From the NCBI RefSeq assembly GCF_025698545.1, contig NC_068565.1, positions 1,488,001 to 1,552,000 on the forward strand: DNA of 64,000 nucleotides, written 5' to 3'. Below the pieces are notes generated by a model that did not search any database, was not told the origin of the DNA, and was given only the letters and a program-made list of their open reading frames with translations. This DNA is from Gossypium raimondii. Its lineage: Eukaryota > Streptophyta > Magnoliopsida > Malvales > Malvaceae. Positions 46,426 to 59,346 of this stretch are shown piece after piece (position 1 is the first letter of the stretch; each line of letters starts with the position of its first letter). The translations under genes and the position numbers were made by a program.

Positions 46426-48504
46426 TTGGGTCAAGTTCAGGCCAGGTCTATGTATTGTTGTCAAATATGATAAGAATATATAATGAAATTAATGTTAAAA
46501 AAAACGAGGAAAGATTCATTTACGCAATGTAAAAGTTAAAGTAGTTTTACATACTTTCGTAATTGTTTATATGCTTAATATTCTAACGATTTAACTGTTA
46601 TATTTTATAGTCTATTCATGTAGACCATACATGTCAAATTTGATGTAAATTTAAAACTTCTAACTATTTGTTTTATGTAAAAGTTTTCAATCGTTGAATA
46701 AATATATTATCCGGGTGTTTCAGATCAAGATGATAGAGATATTGGATCGGTTCGAAAATCTATATGCATGACAAGTACAATTATATTGATAAATTTAACG
46801 GTTAAATCGTTAAAATATTAATCCTATAAATAATTACGAAGTGTGTAAAATTATTTTCATTTTTATCTTGTGGAAGTGAATCTCTCCGTAACTTAATTTT
46901 ATATATATTAAGAGCTAAAATAATAATTTTAGAAAACAAATAGGATGGAATGGAATAAGTGTTTATCAAAATCACTTGGATAAAATATGTTGTTAGTACT
47001 TGTATTTATATAGAATTTAAGATTTAGTCCTTTTATTTTAAAATTTAAAATTTAATTCCTTTACATTTTTTTAATTTAAAATTCTAGTCAAATCATTTTC
47101 GTTTTCTGCAAAAATTTGTCAATTTATCATTTTATTTTTTTGTCGATCATATACCATGTAATATGAGAACAACCTAATCAAGTTTCAAGTTGATAAATTT
47201 CGACAAAAAAATACTTACGATTTTGATGATTGGACCAAATTTTTTTATTTTTATTTTTTAAAATAAAATACTAAAATTCTAATTTTGTCAAAACCCAAAA
47301 ACAAACTACATTCAAAATATCATCTTTTATTTTTGAACTATGCCACTCATCATAACATTGACTTTATTTTCTTAGTGGCAAACAAGAACTAAAAAGAAAA
47401 TTTTTATTGTTTTAAAATTTATTAAATAATTGTGTTGGGAATAATCATTGCTTCAAGAGAAAGTGACCATAATTACTATTTGTTGAATGTTGGGATGTCT
47501 AATTAAAAATAAAGCCCCAATTATCTTTGTTTACAACCCTAAATTAATATTACTGCAGCCTTCCCCTTCATTAATTAAGGATAATAATTAATAAAAAATA
47601 ATTTTAATAATTTGTAATTATTTTTATAGGTTTTTAGCAAAATATTAGTGTATGATTTATTGTTAATGTATAAATTTATATATTGATGGTATATCAACTG
47701 CAACGCTTAAATCTGAAGACTAACACTCAATTAAATGTAATGTTCTCAAAGTTGGATCGATGGTGAAATTGGCCAGACCATCGATTCACATGGTTCGATT
47801 AAAAATCATTAAAAGATCGTAAAAAACAGCTAGTTCAAACTGTTTAGCCATTCAATCATTTTTTTTGTCCTGATTCAACTGGTTCATACCCGTTAATGAA
47901 CTAACAGGTCTAACCTTTTGTTTCGAACTAATAACTCGGCCAATTCCTGGTCCAACTAAATGGTCCGGTCAGATTCTAAAAATCATGACTAGACAACAAT
48001 AGTTTAACACTACGTTTGGTTCGCTATAATAAAATAGAGTTGTAATCAGTAATTTAACTATTTAGTTGAATGGAATGATGTTGTAATAACATAAGGAAAA
48101 AAACTGAAATGACTAGAGTACCCTTAGCAGAATTTTTTTAGATAGATGATTATTGTTATTGTTATTAAATTTTAATAGGATTATTATTAAAAATAATTTG
48201 ATAAAAATAATAAATAATTTAATCATATTTTAACGTAATTATTATTAAATATAATTTAATAAAAATAATATATAATTTAATAATATTTTAATATATTTAT
48301 TTTTATATTAAATTATATTAAAATATTTTATTTTATATTAAAAATTTTGTTTATTTATATGAAATCATATTAAAATATTTCAAATATTTTATTTTTATAT
48401 TTTCTAAATCTAAGTTTTAAAATACTAATCTGGAAATTTTATTTTATTTTGTCATTCAATGTTATATTTTTACTTTTAACAAGTGTTGTCTTGTGATAAC
48501 CCGC

Positions 48505-48990
48505 CTAGGCCTGCTCAAATTTTGGGAAAGTTTGGATAAAAATATTATACTCGAAAAATAGGTCTAGACAAAAATTAGGCTCATTTAAAATATGGGTTGG
48601 ACTCAAATTTGAATATTGAAGGCCCAAACTCAACCCAATCCAACCTATTTTTAAGTTTATAATACTTTATATTATGTAATTTACACATTAAAAAATAAAC
48701 TTATACTAAATATATAATACTACTTTAATGTAAACATTAAAATAATGTTAAGATGACTAAATAAAATTTTTTAATAAATAAAAAATGTATAAAATTATTA
48801 AATATTAAAATAACATAATATAAATATTTAAAAAAAATTAAAAATAATATGATCAAGCCTAAAAATGAGCTTGAGTTAATCTCTTACAAATATGGGCAAA
48901 TTTAGACAAAATTTTAGGCCCATATTTCGGGCTAAGTCGAGCTTGGACAAATATAAAACATGTTAATGTCATACTTAAACCCGACCTGAA
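48505..48990. mobile_element. decayed relative of the GC-rich hAT MITE
   Basis: 'gcctaggcctgctcaaat', 'gaaaaataggtctagac', 'aggcccaaactcaaccc', 'aggcccatatttcgggc' and 'cccgacctgaacctggccc' follow the family order. Strongly AT-shifted compared with the copy at 31933. Confidence 0.5.
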
Positions 48991-49534
48991 CCTGGCCCAT
49001 TAACACTTATAATGATAATTACTGGTATATAGATTTTATATTAAAATTTAATCTATAATTAAAATAATATCACGAGTTAAGTAAATATCATATCACTTTT
49101 AAAATATTTTTATATTTGAAAAGAAGAAATATTATTATAAATATTTTTTGTAAAATATATTAGTTGATTACTTAAAAAAAATATTAATTTATTAAAATAA
49201 AAAAATGCCTAGGAAAATTAAAAAGCCCCCGTCCCCCTCACGTCGCAATCATTATCAGTATTATTCCTTTGACCTCCCCACCAATGGTGTCCCAATATTT
49301 TTAAAATCCAATTGAAGATCAAATTATATTTTAAAATAAAATGAATTATTAAAATCTTTAATCGTAATTGATTTTCGTTTCGATCCAACTGCGATTCTTT
49401 CTAAACTAATTGAGAAGTTTATAGAAATTTTTCGGAAAAAAAAATGAAGAACAATCATAATAAAGTAAAGGGAATTTTTTTTTTTTGATTAAGTGAGAAG
49501 AAAAAAAATAAATTTAAAAAATTCAAATCTGGGT

Positions 49535-50333
49535 TCATTCATGGTGATGATCAAAACGAAGAAGTTGACCATTACATTTAGGGCAACCTTCAGTTTTCTT
49601 AGCCACCATGAAATACATATAACAGCTCTTACAACCGGCCACGACCAAAACGTCGTCGTTTTCTTCCTCGATTCCATGGCTGTGGTGGTCGTTTTTGTAA
49701 TCTCTTGAAGAAGAAAAAGAAGAAGACGGAGATGATTCCTCACTGTCATACCAGTTATTATCATCGTCGTCGCCGCCGCCGTCATCGTCATTTTCTGAGT
49801 AAGAATCTCCGCCGTACTCGGCGGCCGTTTTTGGATCCTCTCCTGTCTGTCATATGAAAAACTTTCCTAATTTACAATCAATTCTTTTTTGATCCAAAAG
49901 TGAATTAGGTGTACAGTCCAATAAATCTTAACAGTTAGAAGCAATAAATACGAGAAGAATTCAAAAAAACCAATTAAAGAACATATATATATACATATAT
50001 AAGGAAAGAAACCAAGATCCGCCATGGGGTTTTGGCATTAAATGCATCTCAAATAACGTTGTAATTATTTCAAAACAAAAGAGAGTGAATTAAACTAACC
50101 TCTAGAACTAGGCATTGTTCCCTATAATGAGGAATAGAGAGATGGGGGTTGAGGTCCAAGGTAGTGCCGGAAACGGTGCCGTTTTGAAGCACGTCGTCGT
50201 TATCTTTTGGTGCCATTGGCCTCCTTATTTTTCCTTCTTCTTCTAAAGAGCCGACGCCGGTGGTTGTTGTTTCGTGATTCAATGAACAATTTCGTAAAGC
50301 TGCCGTGATCGCCGCCGTGGGTGGCGCTGTCAT
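49535..50333 (-). CDS. CFL1-like protein with degraded WW region and C-terminal zinc-binding-like module
   Basis: Minus-strand exons 50333-50100 and 49846-49535 (234+312 nt) give 181 aa. The intron is GT-AG. The N-terminus has AAITAALRNCSLNHE. TTLDLNPHL at 57-65 contains an EAR-like LDLN motif. It leads into SIPHYREQCLVLETGEDPKTAAEY, where relatives I remember have a WW domain: the first Trp is replaced (YREQC for the usual HWEQC) and the stretch between TGE and DP is missing. An acidic GGG/DDDD and Ser-rich linker follows. The C-terminus has CKSC, 12 residues, then CPKC (about 156-174), probably a zinc ribbon. The Arabidopsis and rice relatives (CFL1) affect cuticle formation by inhibiting HD-ZIP IV factors. 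Whether this degraded version does so is unknown. Confidence 0.85.
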
Positions 50334-53232
50334 TATACCGTATTATTATTCCGCGATAGTGAAGAAAACGACGGAAGATTTGTGGGTAAACAAAAGGAAA
50401 AGAAGAGAGTATGGTGCGTTGATTGAACCGTTTCACTTGTGGATTGCATTTAAATAACCCTTTTATCATTTTAAATTCGGATTAATCCGTAGTTGTTGTA
50501 ATCAGATTGGATCGATATTAAAAAAAATTAGAGGATTGAATAAGAAAAAATTCGATTAAAAATCATTTTAAACCGGATTTTTATAATTTATAGAATTAAT
50601 GTTTAGATTTTAATTTTGAATCAAGAAATGGTTTAACCAATTCGATCTTCGGATTGATTATTAAAACATTAGCTTATCTAAAGCTAAACTTGACCCAACC
50701 TGATTTGATTATAAAAAGTTATCGGCTCGTATTTGCTTGATTCAAGTACGAAAATGACTCGATTAAAAATCGTCACGAACAAAAATTAACCCAAAACCAA
50801 AGTGTGCTCAAGAAATATCTCGAAGTGACCTAGACTCGAGATGAATTGACTTGAAAAATCTTATTGGCAAACTCGAATAACTTGAACTTGTAAATTCGAA
50901 GAAAACTCACACATAATATTTATGCATGATGAAACTTCGACCCGATACATTATTTTGTCAATAATTATTAGTGTTTCTGTTAAATAATTGCTTAAATAAC
51001 TCTTTTTTATTATTTTTATTCTTCCACTAGTATAAAATAATTTTTATATATCATATCATATTAATTATATTTTATTTATATTATATAAAATACAATTAAA
51101 ATAAAAATAATGGATTTGTTTATTTGATGTATTAAAAAAAGTCAAACAGTTCTAAAAGCCTCCAAAAGTCAAATGGGCATTGTACATGACCTTTAATAAT
51201 AGAATGGCAATGCTCATGCAACTCCACATCACATTTTCATTATTAAATGGTATTTTATATATATATTTAATTTTGTCTTTATTAGGGATGATAATGGAGT
51301 GAGTCGACGATGGGTATCGCTAAATTCACTATTAAACTGCAATTAGTACGCTCTGATCCACCACCCGTCTTGCTTCATCATGAATGTATAATCTTGAAAA
51401 TCACTCTCACCTTTATGAATGTTAAATGCATTCATTCCCACCTCACCCGGCTCCGCTTCAATTTAATTTTTGGCTACCTATTTTTAATATTTTCAATCTT
51501 TTTAAAGTCAAGCAAATATTTAAACATAAAATATATGATTTTTTTATATTATGTTATTACATTTTCATCCTTTTAATAACTTATATATAGGAAGATAAAA
51601 TGGTAATTTTATATAATGGAGTGGGTCAGGGTTCTCCATACCCACTATCTAAAATAAAAAAAATCCACCTCGCCCCACTCTACATCATAGCTTTACTCAT
51701 TTAAATAGCACATGTCACCGTTTAAAAAAAATAAAATATTTAAAATATAATTTTATATTAATATTAATATCATTAATTTTTAAAATTATTTAATTTAAAT
51801 TTAGATCACATCAATAAAAACTTCTTCACCCGAAGTTAATCTAAAATAAGGGTTTTAATGAGCTAGACCAAATGCGTGGTATTAACCCAACTCAAAATAT
51901 GAGCCTCAAATTTATAAATAATTAATTCAAGTCGGTTTAAATCTATTTGAACCCAACATTTGACTAATTGGTCAAAGGTGTTCGCTATATTTCTAAAGTC
52001 GCGGGATCAATTTACAAGTTGTGCTTGTGTGGATTCGATTTTATTGAGTGTGTATAAGTTTGGGATTGTTAAATTGTACAAATAGATATAATTAATATCC
52101 ATTAAATATATATTTTTCATTTATTAGAATTTTGAATACTAAAAACTTAATATTTTGTTTAGGTTAAAATATGCTAGTAGTCTCTGTACCTTTATAGAAT
52201 TTGAGATTTAGTCCCTGTACTTTAAAAGTTAAAAATTCAATCCTTTGACTTTTAAAATTCAAAGTCCTAGTTTAATCATTATTGTTGTTAGTAGTTTCAG
52301 TTAAAAATTTTCATTTCATATTTTAAACAAATTTATTTTCTTTGGTTGAGTTTATTTTTAAATTTAGTATTTTTATCTAAACTCTCTCAAAATTTAAGTA
52401 AACTTTCTGAGTTTGACTGAATATTCCAACTTCTGAACTAATCTAATCCAAAACGCAAGGTTTTTAAAATCGGATCGGTGACCAGACTGATCCAGCCATT
52501 TATTCACCAGTCTAATCGATTCAATAAAAATTCATTAAAAATATTTAAAAAAAAAATAGTTTCAACTTATTTTATGGCTGAACTTCTTGTTCAAGTCTAT
52601 TTTTTGAATTTAATATTTTTGTCTAAACTTTCGAAATAGTCCAAAATGCAAAATTTTCAAAATTGGACTGGCGATCAAACCGGTCAAACCATTAATTCAC
52701 CAATTCAATCGATTCAATTAAAAATTCATAAAAAACGTTTAAAAAGAAAAACATTTCATCTTATTTCTAGTCCAATTCAAATTTAATTGATTCGAAACTA
52801 TTCAGTGGTCAACTGGCACAATCTATTATTTTAAGATTAATACCTTAATTGATTTTATAACGATTAATGTAAAAACCATGCTAAAATGAATAAATGAATC
52901 GAATCGGACCAACTAATCAAACCATATCATTCCTACGTGCACAATGCTCAAACTTCCCTCTTTCTAGAAAACGAAGGAATCGGATTTCCGTTCATTAAAT
53001 CCATCTGAAAATGGAACTTTCAGGTAAAGAAAAATGAATTTTCCCCAAAATCCCAAGTAATTGAATTCCCTGTCACTTAACCCCACAAAATCAAATACCC
53101 TTAACATTTACTCCTTTTCCTTTTTTCTTTTTTTTTTTTTCAATACAATTTCCCAGATTTTCTCTCGTATTCTTTGGGGGGAAGAAACCAATTTTTTCTA
53201 TCAAAATCCCACCGGAAAAAGTGAAAATAAAA
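50334..53232. other. 2.9-kb intergenic region between divergent CFL1-like and GILP-like genes
   Basis: A shared upstream region. A TATA-like stretch for the minus gene, complement of 'gcatttaaataa', lies at about 50446-50457, about 115 bp before its start. A low-confidence dispersed element at 51278-51720 starts 'agggatgataatggagtg' and contains 'gccccactctacatc'. Further dispersed sequence of the 'gatcggtgaccagactgatc' kind lies near 52450-52880. The last ~180 bp is the GILP leader. No extra gene is seen. The ORF at 51310-51576 has no family resemblance. Confidence 0.55.
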
Positions 53233-56200
53233 ATGTTCAAGAAACACGATGAGCCGGTGGTCGGAGTTCCATACTTTGTTGGGGTGAATCCGTACCAAGC
53301 GAGCGTCATATATGGTGATCCAAAGGGTATTCCGATTCACCAAACAATGTATCGAGACACCCCAGCTCCTTTTAATTGTCCTTATTGTGGTAATTCTGGA
53401 CTCACCATCGTCAGGTAAATCTATATATCCTTTTTGTTTATGAGTTATGACCCAAAGGGAGAATCCCGATTTCGATTTTATGTAATTTTTGGGTTTTTTT
53501 TTTAAGATTTAATTTAATTGCATTGTGTTGTTTACTTGCTTGGGTGTTTGTTTTTGCATTGCGTATGAGATTGAGATGTTAGTGATTTTGTTCGGAATAT
53601 ACCTGTCAATGAATTAGGTCGGGTGGTTTGGTTCAAAGGTCTGCTTGAAAAAGTGGAGCTATTGAAAAAAATGTCTAAAAAATGGGTTTGAGCAAAACAT
53701 TAAAACCCATTTTTAAGTAAAGTTTTTTCGGCCTTGGCATAGTCTAAATTAACAAAAAAAAACAAAAAAGTACTATTTTCTTATTGTTTTGCTGCTATTT
53801 TGTTACCATTTACTATTACGTTATTATTATTTTGTTGATATTGATTGGATATTGTATAATTTTGTTTTATTGTTAATTTTATTATTATTTTAGAGGCATT
53901 TGTTATTTTAATGTTTAATGGAGGTCCTTGCATTAAGATTTTGTTTAATAGAATAAAAAGAAATTGAAAAGATGAAAAATTGAGTGGATAGAAAATTAAA
54001 ATGATAGAAAATATTATTTTTCTTTCTATAGGTGTGATTCATAGAAAAATGAAAAAATAGAAAAAAAAAAACAATTTAAATTTTATTTCTATCCATTACT
54101 TGATAGAGTTAAAAAATATTTAAAAATACATAATTTTATTTCTATTTTATTTTTTTCTTCTCTCACTTTTGTTTCCAACCAAGCGTATTCAAAATTTAGT
54201 TTTCTTTTCCACTTTTTAACGCTCGTCTCTCATCCCTTCTATTTGTCACTCAACCAATTACAGTACCCTGCGTGTTGAATTGTATTTTGCTCTCTCTGCT
54301 CAAAAAATGAATAAATTTGCCTTTGTACCTTAGATTAAATAGCAAATTGGTTCTTTTGTTTAAAATTTCACCCATTTTTATTGTTAAAAGCTGGTCCTAT
54401 ACGTCAATTTAAAATACATGTGGCTTGGTTGTTTTTAACAGTAGAAATGGATGGAATTTTTAATTAAAATGACTTGTTTGCTCTTTAATCTAACGTAGAG
54501 AGATTAATTTGTTAAAATTTTTAGTATAGGGCTGTTTAAAAGATTATATTGACTGTTATCCATCATCAAATCTTTAAATTTCAATGTGTTATTTCAGGTC
54601 TAAACCTAGCTTGGCAGCATATGTTGCTTGCATGATGCCCTTCATGCTTGGAATATGCTTTCTTTGCCCATCAATGGACTGCCTGTGGCATAAGTATCAT
54701 TATTGCCCGGCGTGCACCGAAAAGGTGAGCCTTTCCTTGATTTTTTTGGTGCATGTGGAAGTAAATTCAGGGTTCCTTGTATGAAACGAAAGAAGCTCTC
54801 ACCCATGTTAGAGAACAAGAGCCTAAGTTCATAATCTTCTGGAATTGTACTGGAGGTATTTAAATTAGGTAAAAGTACCGTAAAAGTTTTTATATTAAGA
54901 GTCGAATTGTATTTTATTCTCTCTATTTAAAATGGGTAAATTAGTCCTAGTACATTAGATCAATGAGCATAGTGGTCCTTCTGTTAAAATTTATCCATTT
55001 TTACTGTTAAAAATTGATCTTGTATGTCAGAATGAGCCACATGTTTGGTTATCTTATTAGCAATGTCAGTTTTTAACAGTAAAAATGGATAATTTTTTAA
55101 TAGAAATGACTAGTTTGCTCTTTCATCTAATGTATAGGGACTAATTTGCATATTTTTTGAATAAAGGAAGCAAAATGCAGTTTGACTCTTAGTATATGGG
55201 TCTCCATGGTGCTTTTACCCTTCAAATTATGGTTTAGATTCTAAATTGGTTTACTAACTTCAAAACATTTTTTAAATTGAATCCTCAAAATATATACAAT
55301 ATGTCATTTTGTCAATCTAACTGCTAGTTTAGGCATTAAATGGTAGTTTGGATTTAATGTGAGCATGAAAATACGTGTTTACTTATCGTAGGTGCAATTT
55401 AGATCAGTCATGTTGGAAAGAAAACGAAATAGCTTTCTTAAAATTAAATGGCATTGTCTTTTTTCTCTAACACATCATATCCAAGATATCCATTCAGTAG
55501 GTACGTGTGTTTAAAATTTGACGAACTTGTTTTAATTTTTAAATATGCTTCACATTAGATCCATGTTGACATTTAATATCCAAGCTGATGACTAGGCTAA
55601 TAAAATGACTTGATTGGTAGATATTAATATTTTAACGACTCAAATAAAATGTTTTGAAGATTGAAGGTTAATTTAGCATCTAAACCAAAGGCGAATCTAG
55701 GGGACTGGTAGGGGCCCCGACCCCCCATAAAATGAAAAATTGTTGTTTTGACTCTTTAAAAAATTTTAAAATTTTAATTTAGTAAAGGTAAAATTACACT
55801 TTGGCACCCCTTAAAATTATGAAAATTTAATTTAATCCTTTAAAAATTATAAAGATATAGACTCTTAAAAATTAAAATTTCATTTCGGCCCCCCTAAACA
55901 AAATTTCTGGCTTCGCCCTTGATCTAAACTATAATTTTGGGACGTTCGAAACAATTAACCTTGGATGGCTTTATCTCACTCATTCGGTGTTTGCCAGGAG
56001 TGTCACCTCCTTGGAGGCAGAGGAGCCAATATTTGAAAAATTTTCGAAGCCTTTTAAAATTTTTTAGAATTTTAATTAGCTCCCTCAAAGTTTTTAAAAG
56101 TTTTAATTAAACCCCAAAACTTAATGTCACGTTAGGCCATTATGCTTGTTTTCATTTTTATGCAAATTTTTTGTTTGATGGTTCTTCTTGCAGGTTGCTG

Positions 56201-56277
56201 ATTTTGAGAAACCAGATCCATGTGCAGTGGTGGATATGCCACAATGGGTGCAAGAGAGTTTTGCTTTGCCTGCATGA
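53233..56277 (+). CDS. LITAF-domain protein, GILP-like
   Basis: Exons 53233-53414, 54598-54724 and 56194-56277 close in frame (393 nt, 130 aa). The LITAF domain spans about 44-105. The first half of its zinc site is CPYC (49-52) and the second is C97/C100 in HYCPAC. Between them is a hydrophobic stretch (about 66-90, LAAYVACMMPFMLGICFLC) that dips into the membrane rather than crossing it in this family. N-terminal VVGVPYFVGVNPYQA and IYGDPKGIP are typical of plant members. C-terminal residues 106-130 are short and acidic. Arabidopsis GILP sits at the plasma membrane, binds LSD1 and restrains cell death. The ATG at 53233 was chosen because the in-frame codon at 53221 is GTG. Intron 1 (53415-54597) and intron 2 (54725-56193) hold MITE and family-G insertions. 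Confidence 0.93.
54285..54535. mobile_element. MITE-like family M, copy 5, in intron 1 of the GILP-like gene
   Basis: Carries 'gtattttgctctctctgctc', 'aaattggttcttttg', 'cacccatttttattgttaaa', the mirrored 'taacagtagaaatggatgg' and 'tttgctctttaatctaacg'. The central palindrome is clear, but the termini are decayed and the right end is cut short. Confidence 0.65.
54868..55218. mobile_element. MITE-like family M, copy 6, in intron 2 of the GILP-like gene
   Basis: The left end 'ggtaaaagtaccgtaaaag' and the right end 'ctccatggtgcttttacc' are inverted repeats. 'attgtattttattctctc' and 'gcaaaatgcagtttgactc' form the next matched pair. Nearly full length. Confidence 0.75.
55680..55925. repeat. dispersed element, family G, in intron 2 of the GILP-like gene
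   Basis: The best copy of this family. The left end 'aaaggcgaatctaggggac' then 'ggggccccgacccccc' is mirrored by the right end 'gcccccctaaac' and 'ctggcttcgccctt'. Inside is AT-rich filler with 'aaaattataaagatatag'. Non-coding. Confidence 0.6.
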
Positions 56278-56692
56278 TAAGTCCCTACTAAAATCATTAT
56301 GATATAACTGTTTTAATCAATTTGTATTCTGCTTTTTCTGGCATTTTGCTAAAACAAATCTTTTTGGCCATACAAGGATGTCCTATTACGAATGTTGTTT
56401 CCTGGTAAATAGACTAAAAAGCTCTTCTCCATATGTTGTCATACCACTAGCTACATATATTCTTGCACTCATTTGGAACCCTATTGTGAATATTAACATA
56501 ATTAGCCTACATGACCATAAGATAATGCTTCTCAACCTTTTTAAGTTTTTCTTACTCCTTCGAATGGCCGATCGTATATACTCGCCTTCTACCGAAAATC
56601 GATGGTTATGTTCATTGTATATGCTTTTGTTTCATTTCTTCTTCTGTATAATATATATAAATGTAGACAGGTATACAAATAGATAGATAAAT

Positions 56693-56993
56693 GGTAAAAA
56701 TACCATGGAAGCCTTTGTACTAGGGGTTAAATTACACTTTGCTCCCTCTATTCAAAAAATGGGCAACTTAGTCCTGGTATGTTAGTTAGAAGAGCAAATT
56801 GGTCCTTTCCGTTAAAACTTTTATCTACGTGTACCTCATGCTGAGATTAGTTTTTAACAGTAAAAATGGATGAAATTTTTAATAAAAGAACGGTTTTCTC
56901 TTTGATCTAATGTATAGTGACCAATTTACCTATTTTTTGAGTAGACAAGACAAAATGCAATCCAACTCCTAGGGTACTCCATGGTACTTTTAC
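56693..56993. mobile_element. MITE-like family M, copy 7 (best preserved)
   Basis: The left end 'atggtaaaaataccatgg' and the right end 'ccatggtacttttaccat' are near-perfect inverted repeats. Inside are 'aaattacactttgctccctc', 'aaaatgggcaacttagtcc', 'aacagtaaaaatggatga' and the mirrored counterparts. It lies about 400 bp past the GILP stop codon. Confidence 0.8.
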
Positions 56994-57039
56994 CATGGAT
57001 ATATAGATAGATTTTACCTATACCATCTCTATTTTGGTA

Positions 57040-57400
57040 GCCTATCTAGAGAAAGAGTGGCAAGATTAGAGAAGAGAATAGGAGAAAGTCTCCGTTTGGT
57101 CTGATTGGGGACAAAGAGAAAGTCCGGCAAGCAATAAAAGCCGGTTTCGTAGCCAAGAAGACCGCCTGTGGTGCATTCCAATTTCTCTTCCAACTTTTGC
57201 ACCACCAACTTGATCCAACAAAGTGGGCCATCTCACCTTTTTGTGGTGCTACCAATTTCATTTCTGATTCTAAAATTCCATGCCTAGACTAGGCCAGCCA
57301 CCGGCATGTCATCCTTGGCTACAAAAACACCACTCTTAAGTCTTCATGTAGGACCTCTCTTCCCCTTCGATTTAATTTGTAACACTTCTTTTTCACCGTC
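57040..57400. other. unexplained patch of less AT-rich sequence
   Basis: Its base composition differs from the surroundings. A 71-codon minus-strand ORF (57261-57046) runs through it, but I recognise no family, and the plus strand is interrupted. It could be a gene or retroelement fragment, or a unique intergenic segment. Confidence 0.3.
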
Positions 57401-59109
57401 TAAGACACTTCCGACAGGCCTCAGCTATGTCAGAATCGAGTTGAGTCGGGCCCTAAACTAAGGGAAAGCTCTCTCAACTCTTTGGGTTGTTTAAGTTTAG
57501 GTCATGCAGGTTTAAGGTTTGAATTTTTCAAATCATGTCAATGCTAGATTTAAGTTAATTTAGACTCGAATCAATATATTTAATAAGTGTTTTTCACTTT
57601 TTGCTTTTAACCCAACAAAATCTATAAAGCAAAATATTCCATTTCATCCTTGGCTTCACATTCCACTTTTTACATCATTTTATTCCAAAAACCCATCATC
57701 ATGCCATCCACAACTCAATCATGTATACCAGACATTTGGATCTCATCTCATTGTTTTGTCTGAGGTGATGTAAATCAGCCGACTTGGGATTCTCCATTTT
57801 TCTTTCTCCACAATGTCAACTCTAGTAGGAGAGCCACTTTGTCACTTTACAAATGTAATTTGAAGATTGTGTTATTCAATTATTAACCCGATTTATTAAA
57901 TATAAGTTTATTTCAACGTTATTATTTTTTTTGTTACATGGTTATCAAGTTTACTTTTTATTTCAAAATGTCACGCCGTCAGATTTAATAGAAGAAACTT
58001 TAATTTGAAAAAAAATTTAAAATCTTTTAAAGCTAAATATAGAAGAATTATATTCTAGATATATGAGGAATATAAGGATGAGCATATTTTTAATTTCATT
58101 ACACTTAATGGGGAAGGAGAGGTGGATGTGTCAAAGCACAAGTCTTAGTTGCATTTTTAGGCCAATTTCATGAATTTCGAATGATTCCTTAAGGGTGGAT
58201 TTGTCCTTTCACATCGAAATAGCACGATTTAGACTCGCTAATTAATTTTTATCCAAACTTAAAATGTTAATTTTATTGATCCAGTTGATTTTTGCTATTT
58301 GATTGAAGGTTAAAAAGGATTAGATTAAATTTTAAATTTTTCGAAAGGGCTAAAAATGAAAACTTCTCGTTACCCAAGGGGGCAATCCCTTGCCTGCCCC
58401 GGCTTTACCTCTGGTAATAGTAGAACTTGAAATAACCCAGATCTAAAACGACAGAATCGAAAACAACCTAAATCCAAATATAAATTCTTCTTGAAATCAA
58501 TCTGACCCGCGTATTCGATAGGTCTATTGATCCCTTAGCTTCGGCACGTTAACCTTTTTGGGGAAGTTTGACAGTAGGCCTCCCAAGGTCACCGCCTGAG
58601 CTAGGCTTGGACAAGAATTTTCATGTATCAAACTAACTTGACCTGAATTCGATTTAAATAATAAAAATTTAAAATTACTTGTAAATTATTTTTAAAATAT
58701 TTTATTAATTTTTAAACGATAAAATAGTTCGATGCACCCGATCAAATTAGACCAAAAATAACCTGAAATTAAATAGTTTAAAATTAAAGCATAACTCAAT
58801 CCATGGATAAGTTTATTCCCAGATATTTATGGTGCAATGAAATTTTAAATCATGTTGATATTTTTTCAACAAATGAAATCTTGCCAAATCCATTAAGGAA
58901 TATATTCATGGAAAAGTAGTGTTGATAAGATGCACTGTTTGAAAGATAGTTTCTTGGATATTTTCTTTCTAAGTTAATTACAAGTCTGATTTTCTTATTT
59001 TCTAATTAATAATATGTAAAATTGATTAAAAATAATTTTTTATATAATTACATAAAATCAAAATTTACATATCAAATTATATATTAATCAAAATTGATGG
59101 CAGATCTAA

Positions 59110-59346
59110 TAATTAATCCCTATATATATGTTAGACCAAAGAGCAAATCAGTCATTTTGTTAGAAACTAATCTTTGTACGTTAGCATAATATACACATGG
59201 CATGTTATATACCACATGTCATTGTCTACTTATTTCGTCAAACATGTCAATTTTTAACAATATAATGGATGAAAATTTTAACAGAAAGAGCTAATTTGCT
59301 CTTTAATGTGACGTACAAGAACTAATTTGTTCATTTTTTTAGTAGA
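59110..59346. mobile_element. MITE-like family M, copy 8, left part (interrupted by plastid DNA)
   Basis: 'attaatccctatatatatg', 'agaccaaagagcaaatcag', 'acacatggcatgttata', 'aatttgctctttaatgtgac' and 'tttgttcatttttttagtag' follow the family order up to the point where the plastid sequence begins. The far left end is missing. Confidence 0.75.

Larger units (their letters stand above)
45591..49534. other. 3.9-kb region between the convergent GEM-like and CFL1-like genes
   Basis: Holds the 3' UTR of the GEM-like gene, two decayed relatives of the GC-rich hAT MITE (45838 and 48505), a MITE-like terminus 'ctacgtttggttcgctata' at 48010 without a detectable partner, and low-order dispersed sequence (47740-47990). 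The ORF at 46203-46532 lies in the decayed transposon and is not a gene. Nothing else is recognised. Confidence 0.6.

Noticed and set aside
53221-53232. four-codon N-terminal extension of the GILP-like protein
   Set aside because: The codon at 53221 is GTG, not ATG. The family's usual start corresponds to the ATG at 53233.
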